Notes under the pieces: generated by a model
Database searches by the model: none
What the model was told of the DNA's origin: nothing
Seen by the model: the letters and a program-made list of their open reading frames with translations, nothing else
In this document: one piece after another, positions 57,831 through 64,000 of the stretch
How the letters are laid out: every line of letters begins with the position of its first letter
How positions within the stretch are numbered: position 1 is the first letter of the stretch
Position numbers and translations under genes: made by a program
DNA from: Streptomyces bikiniensis
GTDB taxonomy: Bacteria > Actinomycetota > Actinomycetes > Streptomycetales > Streptomycetaceae
Assembly: GCA_000716465.1 (NCBI GenBank)
Contig: JNWL01000001.1
Location: 248,001 to 312,000, forward strand
Direction: 5' to 3'
Length of the DNA stretch: 64,000 bases

Positions 57831-59333
57831 ATGACGAGCAGCACCGAGACCACCGCCACCACCCCGCAGGTTGCGGTCAACGACATCGGTAACGAGGAAG
57901 CCTTCCTCGCCGCGATCGACGAGACGATCAAGTACTTCAACGACGGCGACATCGTCGACGGCGTCATCGTGAAGGTCGACCGGGACGAGGTCCTGCTCGA
58001 CATCGGTTACAAGACCGAAGGTGTCATCCCGAGCCGCGAGCTCTCGATCAAGCACGACGTCGACCCGAACGAGGTCGTCAAGGTCGGCGACGAGATCGAG
58101 GCCCTGGTTCTCCAGAAGGAGGACAAGGAAGGCCGCCTGATCCTCTCGAAGAAGCGCGCCCAGTACGAGCGCGCCTGGGGCACCATCGAGAAGATCAAGG
58201 AAGAGGACGGCATCGTCACCGGTACCGTCATCGAGGTCGTCAAGGGTGGTCTCATCCTCGACATCGGCCTCCGCGGCTTCCTCCCGGCCTCCCTGGTCGA
58301 GATGCGCCGCGTCCGCGACCTCCAGCCCTACGTGGGCAAGGAGCTCGAGGCGAAGATCATCGAGCTGGACAAGAACCGCAACAACGTGGTCCTGTCCCGC
58401 CGCGCCTGGCTGGAGCAGACCCAGTCCGAGGTCCGCCAGACCTTCCTCACGACCCTCCAGAAGGGTCAGGTCCGCTCCGGCGTCGTCTCCTCGATCGTCA
58501 ACTTCGGTGCCTTCGTGGACCTGGGCGGCGTCGACGGTCTCGTGCACGTCTCCGAGCTGTCCTGGAAGCACATCGACCACCCGTCCGAGGTCGTCGAGGT
58601 CGGCCAGGAGGTCACCGTCGAGGTTCTCGACGTGGACATGGACCGCGAGCGCGTCTCCCTGTCGCTGAAGGCGACCCAGGAGGACCCGTGGCAGCAGTTC
58701 GCCCGGACCCACCAGATCGGTCAGGTCGTCCCGGGTAAGGTCACCAAGCTGGTTCCGTTCGGTGCGTTCGTCCGCGTGGACGAGGGCATCGAGGGTCTGG
58801 TCCACATCTCCGAGCTGGCCGAGCGCCACGTGGAGATCCCGGAGCAGGTCGTCCAGGTCAACGACGAGATCTTCGTCAAGGTCATCGACATCGACCTCGA
58901 GCGCCGCCGCATCAGCCTCTCGCTGAAGCAGGCCAACGAGTCCTTCGGTGCCGACCCGGCCTCGGTCGAGTTCGACCCGACCCTGTACGGCATGGCCGCG
59001 TCCTACGACGACCAGGGCAACTACATCTACCCCGAGGGCTTCGACCCCGAGACCAACGACTGGCTCGAGGGCTACGAGGCTCAGCGCGAGGCCTGGGAGA
59101 CCCAGTACGCCGAGGCGCAGGCTCGCTTCGAGCAGCACCAGGCCCAGGTCATCAAGTCCCGCGAGGCCGACGAGGCCGCCGCTGCCGAGGGTGGCGCCGC
59201 CGCTCCGGCCGGTGCCCCGGCGGGCGTGTCGGGTGGCTCCTACTCCTCGGAGTCGGACGACAACTCCGGCGCCCTGGCGTCGGACGAGGCGCTTGCCGCC
59301 CTGCGCGAGAAGCTGGCCGGCGGCCAGAGCTGA
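57831..59333 (+). CDS. rpsA: 30S ribosomal protein S1
   Basis: 500 residues from the ATG at 57831 (GGAG ~13 nt upstream). Four S1 RNA-binding domains at about 35-104, 120-190, 207-275 and 292-361: GDIVDGVIVKVDRDEVLLDI, GIVTGTVIEVVKGGLILDIG, VRSGVVSSIVNFGAFVDLGG, VVPGKVTKLVPFGAFVRVDE. The last ~140 residues are acidic and Ala/Gly/Ser-rich, as in actinobacterial S1. It binds mRNA on the 30S subunit. Codon use is the most biased in the window. Strong promoter and terminator flank it. Confidence 0.98.
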   Translation: MTSSTETTATTPQVAVNDIGNEEAFLAAIDETIKYFNDGDIVDGVIVKVDRDEVLLDIGYKTEGVIPSRELSIKHDVDPNEVVKVGDEIEALVLQKEDKEGRLILSKKRAQYERAWGTIEKIKEEDGIVTGTVIEVVKGGLILDIGLRGFLPASLVEMRRVRDLQPYVGKELEAKIIELDKNRNNVVLSRRAWLEQTQSEVRQTFLTTLQKGQVRSGVVSSIVNFGAFVDLGGVDGLVHVSELSWKHIDHPSEVVEVGQEVTVEVLDVDMDRERVSLSLKATQEDPWQQFARTHQIGQVVPGKVTKLVPFGAFVRVDEGIEGLVHISELAERHVEIPEQVVQVNDEIFVKVIDIDLERRRISLSLKQANESFGADPASVEFDPTLYGMAASYDDQGNYIYPEGFDPETNDWLEGYEAQREAWETQYAEAQARFEQHQAQVIKSREADEAAAAEGGAAAPAGAPAGVSGGSYSSESDDNSGALASDEALAALREKLAGGQS

Positions 59334-59350
59334 ACAGGCTCTCCGCTGAG

Positions 59351-59410
59351 CGCTAGCCGCTAGCGAGACCGAGGCCCGTTCCCCTCCAGGGGAGCGGGCC
59401 TCGGCGTTTT
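59351..59410 (+). terminator. Intrinsic terminator of rpsA, with a preceding small palindrome
   Basis: The stem CCGAGGCCCG-T-TCCCC pairs with GGGGA-G-CGGGCCTCGG (59369-59404), followed by CGTTTT. Just before it, CGCTAGCCGCTAGCG (59351-59365) is a small perfect hairpin. Confidence 0.88.
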
Positions 59411-59776
59411 CCCGGGCACCCCGCCCCCTCGGGGCGTGACCGCGACGGTCGCCGCAGCGGCCGGGGAGGTCGCGAGGGGACGGCGAGGAGCGCCGAGAGG
59501 AGGGGGAGGAAGCAGCGTTCGGGAGCGCAGGGGGGACGCTTTCCGGGGCAGGAACGGGGGTGTTCCTGTACAGGAACGGGGGCCGCCCCTGTACGTGCGC
59601 GGGGAGCGAGAGGCTGAACGCGACGCCGTGCGGAGACGGTGGGGAGACGCCCTGACCGTGTCAAGGTCCGGACCAGTGGCCGGAGTTCACGCCGTCCCAG
59701 CGGAAGATCACGCGTCCCGGGAATGGGGGCACGGCCCGGCGCGTTCCCAGAGAGAACACGAGGAGGAGCGGTAATC
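59411..59776. other. Non-coding region between rpsA terminator and PAC2 gene
   Basis: About 365 bp, G-rich with AGGAACGGGGG and GTACG repeats. It contains the 16-bp palindrome at 59562-59577 and no reading frame with gene-like features until the GTG at 59777. Confidence 0.55.
59549..59577. promoter_or_regulatory. Palindromic operator candidate upstream of the PAC2 gene
   Basis: GTTCCTGTACAGGAAC (59562-59577) is a perfect 16-bp palindrome. Its half CAGGAAC recurs directly upstream (59549-59555), so three half-sites of the same motif lie in 29 bp. No regulator gene is adjacent. Confidence 0.5.
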
Positions 59777-60715
59777 GTGCTTGATCCGCAGGATTTGTAC
59801 GAATGGGACCCGAAGGGCGTGGCCGTCGTCGACATGGCTCTGGCGCAGGAGTCGGCCGGCCTGGTCATGCTGTACCACTTCGACGGCTACATCGACGCGG
59901 GCGAGACCGGCGAGCAGATCGTCGAGCGCGTGCTCGACACCCTTCCGCACCAGCTGGTGGCACGCTTCGACCACGACCGGCTCGTGGACTACCGGGCCCG
60001 CCGCCCGCTGTTGACCTTCCGGCGCGACCGCTGGACCGCGTACGAGACGCCGTCCATCGAGGTCCGCCTCGTGCAGGACGCCACCGGCGCCCCCTTCCTC
60101 CTCCTGTCGGGTCCGGAGCCGGACGTGGAGTGGGAGCGGTTCGCCGCCGCCGTCCGGCAGATCGTCGAGCGCCTCGGCGTGCGCCTCTCCGTCAACTTCC
60201 ACGGCATCCCCATGGGCGTGCCGCACACGCGCCCGGTCGGCCTCACCCCGCACGGCAGCCGCACCGACCTCATGCCCGGACACCGCAGCCCCTTCGACGA
60301 GGCCCAGGTCCCCGGCAGCGCCGAGTCGCTCGTCGAGTACCGGCTCACCGAGGCCGGCCACGACACCCTCGGCGTCGCCGCCCACGTCCCGCACTACGTG
60401 GCCCGCTCGTCGTACCCGGACGCGGCCCTGACCGCCCTGGAGGCCGTCACGGCCGCCACCGGCCTCGTCCTCCCCGGCGTCGCCCACTCTCTGCGGACGG
60501 AGGCCCGCCGCACCCAGACCGAGATCGACCGCCAGATCGGCGAGGGCGACGAGGAACTGGTGGCGCTCGTGCAGGGCCTTGAGCACCAGTACGACGCGGT
60601 GGCCGGGGCCGAGACCCGCGGCAACCTCGTCGCGGAGCCCGCCGACCTGCCGTCGGCCGACGAGCTGGGCCGCGAGTTCGAGCGCTTCCTCGCGGAGCGG
60701 GAGGGCGACGCGTAG
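59777..60715 (+). CDS. PAC2 family protein
   Basis: 312 residues from the GTG at 59777, selected because GGAGGAG lies 8-14 nt upstream; earlier in-frame codons are Arg/Pro-rich and unlikely. PAC2 fold: [20 protein letters not shown] at the start, [57 protein letters not shown]. The C-terminal acidic helical part (~240-312). Named after eukaryotic proteasome assembly chaperone 2. In actinobacteria with a 20S proteasome the role is not established. It is 31 bp upstream of coaE. Confidence 0.9.
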   Translation: MLDPQDLYEWDPKGVAVVDMALAQESAGLVMLYHFDGYIDAGETGEQIVERVLDTLPHQLVARFDHDRLVDYRARRPLLTFRRDRWTAYETPSIEVRLVQDATGAPFLLLSGPEPDVEWERFAAAVRQIVERLGVRLSVNFHGIPMGVPHTRPVGLTPHGSRTDLMPGHRSPFDEAQVPGSAESLVEYRLTEAGHDTLGVAAHVPHYVARSSYPDAALTALEAVTAATGLVLPGVAHSLRTEARRTQTEIDRQIGEGDEELVALVQGLEHQYDAVAGAETRGNLVAEPADLPSADELGREFERFLAEREGDA

Positions 60716-60733
60716 CCCCGCCGGGGCAGGCCC

Positions 60734-60739
60734 TAAGCT
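60734..60739 (+). promoter_or_regulatory. Candidate leaderless -10 element of coaE
   Basis: TAAGCT (60734-60739) ends 7 nt before the coaE ATG, with no Shine-Dalgarno. No good -35 is visible. The same hexamer precedes the chorismate mutase gene at a similar distance. Confidence 0.35.
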
Positions 60740-60746
60740 GCCGCTC

Positions 60747-61349
60747 ATGCTGAAGGTGGGCCTGACCGGCGGGATCGGCGCCGGCAAGAGCGAAGTGTCA
60801 CGGCTGCTCGTCTCGTACGGGGCCGTGCTGATCGACGCGGACCGGATCGCCCGGGAGGTCGTGGAGCCCGGCACTCCGGGGCTCGCGGCCGTCGTGGAGG
60901 CCTTCGGCGACGGCGTCCTCACCGCGGAGGGGACGCTCGACCGGCCGAAGCTCGGATCCGTCGTGTTCGCCGACGCCGAGCGCCTGGCCACCCTCAACGC
61001 CATCGTGCACCCCCTGGTCGGAGCCCGGTCGGCCGAGCTGGAGGCCCGGGCGGGGGCCGGGGACGTCGTCGTCCACGACGTCCCCCTGCTCACCGAGAAC
61101 GGACTCGCGCCGCTCTACGACCTGGTCGTGGTCGTGGACGCGTCCCCCGAGACCCAGCTCGACCGGCTCGTACGGCTCCGGGGCATGGACGAGTCCGAGG
61201 CGCGGGCCCGGATGGCGGCCCAGGCCACGCGCGCGCAGCGGCTGGCCGTCGCGGACCTCGTGATCGACAACGACGGACCGCTCGACGAGCTGGAGCCGCA
61301 GGTCCGGAAGGTCTGGGACGAACTGGCCCGGCGGGCCGCGTCCTCCTGA
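60747..61349 (+). CDS. coaE: Dephospho-CoA kinase
   Basis: 200 residues from the ATG at 60747. P-loop GGIGAGKS (8-15), [50 protein letters not shown] and [20 protein letters not shown] are the family hallmarks. It phosphorylates dephospho-CoA, the last step of CoA synthesis. No added C-terminal GrpB-like domain, unlike mycobacterial CoaE. It could be co-transcribed with the PAC2 gene or start from its own -10-like element. Confidence 0.96.
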   Translation: MLKVGLTGGIGAGKSEVSRLLVSYGAVLIDADRIAREVVEPGTPGLAAVVEAFGDGVLTAEGTLDRPKLGSVVFADAERLATLNAIVHPLVGARSAELEARAGAGDVVVHDVPLLTENGLAPLYDLVVVVDASPETQLDRLVRLRGMDESEARARMAAQATRAQRLAVADLVIDNDGPLDELEPQVRKVWDELARRAASS

Positions 61350-61428
61350 GGCCCCCGCGGGGGCGAGCGGACGGAATGCGGCCACCGGGTCCGGTGTTCA
61401 ACCACCGAGCGAGGGGAAGGATGCCATC

Positions 61429-61797
61429 GTGGCCGACAGCAATCCGGAAACGCACGTCATCGACTTCCGCGCCGCGGAGCAACTGCTGGCCGCGCGGGAC
61501 CCCCGTGGCGCCGTGAAGCTGCTGGACTCGGTGATCGCCGCCCACCCCGAGAACACGGCCGCGCGCCTGCTGCGCGCGCGGGCCTTCTTCGCCGCCGCCC
61601 AGCTGCGCCCCGCGCAGCTGGAGTTCGAACTGGTCCTGGAGCGCGAGCCGGACAACGCGTTCGCCCACTTCGCCCTCGCCCGCACCCTGGAGCGCTCCGG
61701 ACAGACCGACCGGGCCACCCGGCACTTCCGCCTCGCCGCCGCGCTCGACCCCAAGCCGGAGTACCTGGAGGCGGCGGACTTCGACTCGCGCAACTGA
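61429..61797 (+). CDS. Small TPR protein
   Basis: 122 residues from the GTG at 61429 (GAGGGGAAGGA upstream). Nearly all the protein is helical repeat: AAEQLLAARDPRGAVKLLDS, NTAARLLRARAFFAAAQLRP, NAFAHFALARTLERSGQTDR, which is about three TPR units. It has no signal or TM. It follows coaE by 80 bp. It is conserved with coaE in streptomycetes as far as I remember. It probably mediates protein contacts; the partner is unknown. Confidence 0.85.
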   Translation: MADSNPETHVIDFRAAEQLLAARDPRGAVKLLDSVIAAHPENTAARLLRARAFFAAAQLRPAQLEFELVLEREPDNAFAHFALARTLERSGQTDRATRHFRLAAALDPKPEYLEAADFDSRN

Positions 61798-61842
61798 GCG
61801 TGTAGGGCGGGTGTACGGATACGGGTACGGAACCGGCCGCGC

Positions 61843-62112
61843 TCAGCGCCTCCCGCCGCCGCGACCGGGGTCGTACGGAGGGACGTCCCGGCCCGGCTGC
61901 CAGTGCGGGCCCTGCCGCATCCGGCGCACCACGAGGACCAGGTCGACCAGGACCACCAGGAACAGCGCCCCGCAGGCCGCCGCCCAGCCGGGCCGGCCCA
62001 CCAGGGCGAACGCGACCGTGCCGAAGGCCGCCCACAGCAGCCCCCACACGCTCAGCCAGAACCGCATCCGCAAGGGACTGCGCGCGGTCACCGGCTCACT
62101 CCCGGTCCGCAT
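61843..62112 (-). CDS. DUF6343-like small membrane protein
   Basis: 89 residues from the ATG at 62112 (GGAGGG ~10 nt upstream). MRTGSEPVTARSPLRMRFWL then two TM helices (WLSVWGLLWAAFGTVAFALV and WAAACGALFLVVLVDLVLVV) and a polar end RQGPHWQPGRDVPPYDPGRG. This layout matches a streptomycete family of unknown function. Convergent with the TPR gene (45-bp gap). Confidence 0.75.
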   Translation of the reverse strand: MRTGSEPVTARSPLRMRFWLSVWGLLWAAFGTVAFALVGRPGWAAACGALFLVVLVDLVLVVRRMRQGPHWQPGRDVPPYDPGRGGGRR

Positions 62113-62204
62113 GACGGTCACGCCCTCCGTGGGACTTCTCCGGCCCCTTCCAGCATGGACCCGTCCCGGAGGAAAGCGAAGAGGAGAGCGCAGCCGGGGA
62201 ACGC

Positions 62205-62540
62205 TCAGTGGATGACGCTGTAGCTGCGCCAGGGCGCGGTGTCCGGGACGATCTCGTCCCCGGTGTCGGCCGGCAGGTAGGTGGAGTCCTTGCCCCGGCA
62301 ATCAGGGGTCGGGTACAGCACGATGTCCACCATGGTGTTGTTCTCGACCTTGGTCGCGCCGGACGGCGCCAGGTGGTGGCAGCCCTTCACCGAGGGGCTG
62401 GTCACCATCACCCCCACCTCGCGCTCCGTCTCGTACTCGATCGTGCCCACGGCGGTGCGGCCGAGGCCCGAGCAGCCGGCGACGGCGAGGGTGAGCAGCA
62501 CGGCCCCGGTGGCGGTCGTGAGACGCCGGCGAACGGACAT
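62205..62540 (-). CDS. Small secreted lipoprotein
   Basis: 111 residues. Lipoprotein signal peptide (RRRLTTATGAVLLTLAV) with lipobox AVAGC (C23). The mature part (VGTIEYETEREVGVMVTSPS, KGCHHLAPSGATKVENNTMV, YPTPDCRGKDSTYLPADTG) has two further Cys, C54 and C80 or so, that may pair. No enzyme motif. No recognised family. On the same strand as the DUF6343-like gene, 92 bp upstream of it. Confidence 0.75.
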   Translation of the reverse strand: MSVRRRLTTATGAVLLTLAVAGCSGLGRTAVGTIEYETEREVGVMVTSPSVKGCHHLAPSGATKVENNTMVDIVLYPTPDCRGKDSTYLPADTGDEIVPDTAPWRSYSVIH

Positions 62541-62709
62541 GGCGGTTCCTCTTCTGTCGGGTTCTATCGAGTACGGCGATGGGCGGTGCCCCTCGGGTCC
62601 GACCCCGGTCCAGGCCCACCCTCCCGCCCGCCGGACCCCGTGTCATCCGCTGCTGGGCCGCCCGGGGGAACCACCCGGCGGCCGGGCCGCACCCGGTGGC
62701 CGGGGGCCG

Positions 62710-62732
62710 TTGTCAGACCCCGCCCGTAAGGT
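62710..62732 (+). promoter_or_regulatory. RecA-NDp (PafBC-type) DNA-damage promoter candidate, SNF2 helicase gene
   Basis: TTGTCAGAC-N8-TAAGGT (62710-62732) fits the consensus tTGTCRgtg-N8-TAnnnT in the -35 part (TTGTCA), the exact 8-bp spacing and the -10. It lies 70 bp upstream of the GTG start. Confidence 0.6.
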
Positions 62733-62801
62733 CGGAGGTCCACGTCGGAACAGGTCGGAGTTCCGTCACGCGGCGGAGAGCCGGGGGAGGAGAGCGGAGC
62801 C

Positions 62802-64000
62802 GTGACACACACCTGGACCACCGGTGCCGCCGTCTTCCTGCCCGCCGCCCTTCCCCGTGAGGGCCGGGTCGCCTTCTGGGCCCCCGACGGCGGCGCGCTG
62901 CCGGACCCGGAGACGGTGCCCGGCGCGGAGCGCGTCGCGCTGACCGTCGCCCGGCGGCACGGCGGCGGCGCCCGGAGCCGCGAGGTCCCCGCCGTCACGC
63001 TCCCCGTCGAGGCCGCCCTGCCCCACCTCGTCGCCGCCCGGCACCACCCGGCCGCCCACCCCGCCACCGCCGGCTGGGGCGCCGCCACCCTGCACGCCCT
63101 CCACCTGGCCGCCCGGGGACGGCTCCTGCCCGGCCTGACCGCCGACGACCTGGACGCCTGGCGGGCCGGACCCCTGGACGCCGACGACATCGCCCACCTG
63201 CGAGCCGTCGCCGCCGCCCTGCCGGCCGAGGCGTACGCCGTCCCCGTCCCCGCTCCCGGCCGCGGACCGCTGCGCCTTCCCGATCCCGAAGCCCTCGTCC
63301 GCGCCTTCCTCGACGCCGTCGCCGACACCCTGCCCCGCACCCCGGCCGCCGCCCACGCGGTCGGGGCGCCGTTCGCCGCCCGCGCCCCGCAGCACCTGCC
63401 CCGCGCGCGTGCCTGGGCCGCCGAGGCGGCGGCCGGGATGGACGCCGGGGTCCGGGTCTCGCTCCGCCTCGACCTGTCGGCGTACGAACTCTTCGACGTC
63501 GGCGCCTCCGAGGAGGGGGGCGACGGAAAGGGCGGCGGCGAGCGCCACGCCGCCGCCGCGCTCCTCCAGGTCCACAGCCTCGCCGACCCCACCCTCGTCA
63601 TCGACGCCACCGCCCTGTGGGCGGGGGAGGGCGAGCACTTCGGCCCCCGCGCCCGGATCGACGCCGTCCTCGCCCTGCGCCGCGCCGCCCGGGTCTGGCC
63701 CCCGCTCGCCCGGCTCCTGGAGCGGGACGTTCCCGACGTCCTCGCCGTCACCGAGGACGAGCTGTACGAGCTGCTCGGCCCCGCCGCCGCCCGGCTCGCC
63801 GACGCCGGGGTCGCCGTCCACTGGCCGCGCGAGCTGGCCCGCTCGCTCAGCGCCTCCGCCGTCGTCCGCCCGGCGCTCGCCGCGCCCGGCTCCGCGACCG
63901 ACGGCACCTCCTTCTTCGACAGCGAGGAGCTGCTGCGCTTCGACTGGCAGCTGGCCCTCGACGGCGACCCGCTCACCGAGCGCGAGATGGACCTCCTCGC
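62802..64000 (+). CDS. SNF2-family DEAD/DEAH helicase, N-terminal part (runs off right edge)
   Basis: Open from the GTG at 62802 (GGGGGAGGAG upstream) to the window end, 399 codons. MTHTWTTGAAVFLPAALPRE, WGAATLHALHLAARGRLLPG, LLQVHSLADPTLVIDATALW and SSAVVRPALA-like SASAVVRPALAAPGSATDGT match the N-terminal 'SNF2-helicase-associated' region of actinobacterial SNF2 proteins. The ATPase core lies beyond the window. It has an insert EEGGDGKGGGERH. Likely a DNA translocase of repair or restriction context. A damage-promoter-like element is upstream. Confidence 0.82.
   Translation, partial: MTHTWTTGAAVFLPAALPREGRVAFWAPDGGALPDPETVPGAERVALTVARRHGGGARSREVPAVTLPVEAALPHLVAARHHPAAHPATAGWGAATLHALHLAARGRLLPGLTADDLDAWRAGPLDADDIAHLRAVAAALPAEAYAVPVPAPGRGPLRLPDPEALVRAFLDAVADTLPRTPAAAHAVGAPFAARAPQHLPRARAWAAEAAAGMDAGVRVSLRLDLSAYELFDVGASEEGGDGKGGGERHAAAALLQVHSLADPTLVIDATALWAGEGEHFGPRARIDAVLALRRAARVWPPLARLLERDVPDVLAVTEDELYELLGPAAARLADAGVAVHWPRELARSLSASAVVRPALAAPGSATDGTSFFDSEELLRFDWQLALDGDPLTEREMDLL

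Noticed and set aside
59639..59776. Upstream extension of the PAC2 protein
   Set aside because: Arg/Pro/Gly-rich, not like the family; the GTG at 59777 has GGAGGAG at the right distance.

Overview
The window is a stretch of high-GC (well above 70%) actinobacterial chromosome that I assign to Streptomyces. The evidence is the extreme G/C bias at third codon positions, frequent GTG starts, and GGAGG-type ribosome sites mixed with apparently leaderless genes. The gene order also fits: gltB-gltD ... pyk ... ANTAR response regulator-liv operon ... polA ... rpsA-PAC2-coaE, which I remember from Streptomyces core chromosomes (a recollection, not a search). There is no phage, IS element, CRISPR array or secondary-metabolite megacluster. 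Most of the window is conserved core with short accessory patches.

Layout. 1-3.1 kb: two overlapping ADP-ribosylglycohydrolase-like genes on the minus strand (the second runs off the left edge and carries a 28-residue Thr/Ala/Pro repeat region), then a VIT/CCC1-type metal transporter with an iron-box-like palindrome upstream. 3.1-9.5 kb: gltBD, glutamate synthase, with a GlnR-like motif in its leader. 9.6-16 kb: a vWA protein, a VOC protein, a DEAD-box RNA helicase with a strongly structured leader, a secreted barnase-family RNase, an ankyrin/HEAT protein and an HExxH protein. 16-19.9 kb: a secreted trypsin, and a GH35 beta-galactosidase divergent from an AraC regulator. 19.9-25.9 kb: chorismate mutase, aminopeptidase N, and a two-gene unit of a PLP decarboxylase and an IucD-type lysine N-hydroxylase (desA/desB-like, but without desC/desD beside it). 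25.9-30.2 kb: a Tat-exported 5'-nucleotidase, pyruvate kinase and an isocitrate-lyase/PEP-mutase-family enzyme.

30.3-36.5 kb is the most unusual part. Three minus-strand envelope genes follow one another: a class A PBP whose transpeptidase SxxK motif reads SAFQ, a membrane-anchored NodB-like polysaccharide deacetylase homologue that lacks the usual general-base Asp, and a secreted Amidase_6 protein. Beside them lie an HTH/LAGLIDADG protein and a 73-nt tRNA gene with a leucine CAA anticodon but a short, class I variable loop.

36.5-46.6 kb: an ANTAR response regulator, a complete branched-chain amino-acid ABC transporter operon (livKHMGF), a hotdog thioesterase and a YdeP-type molybdoenzyme. 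46.7-53.7 kb: DNA polymerase I, a serine beta-lactamase-like hydrolase overlapping tail to tail with a DUF4184 membrane protein, and a lytic transglycosylase. 53.9-64 kb: HrpB helicase, a methyltransferase, ribosomal protein S1, a PAC2 protein, CoaE, a TPR protein, two small envelope proteins and the start of a SNF2 helicase.

Regulatory threads: (i) polA and the SNF2 gene both have upstream sequences close to the RecA-independent (PafBC-type) DNA-damage promoter consensus; (ii) gltB and the liv operon both have GlnR-like motifs; (iii) chorismate mutase, pyk, the isocitrate-lyase-like gene, polA and coaE have a -10-like hexamer 6-8 nt before the start codon and no Shine-Dalgarno, which predicts leaderless mRNAs; (iv) long perfect hairpins separate convergent genes.
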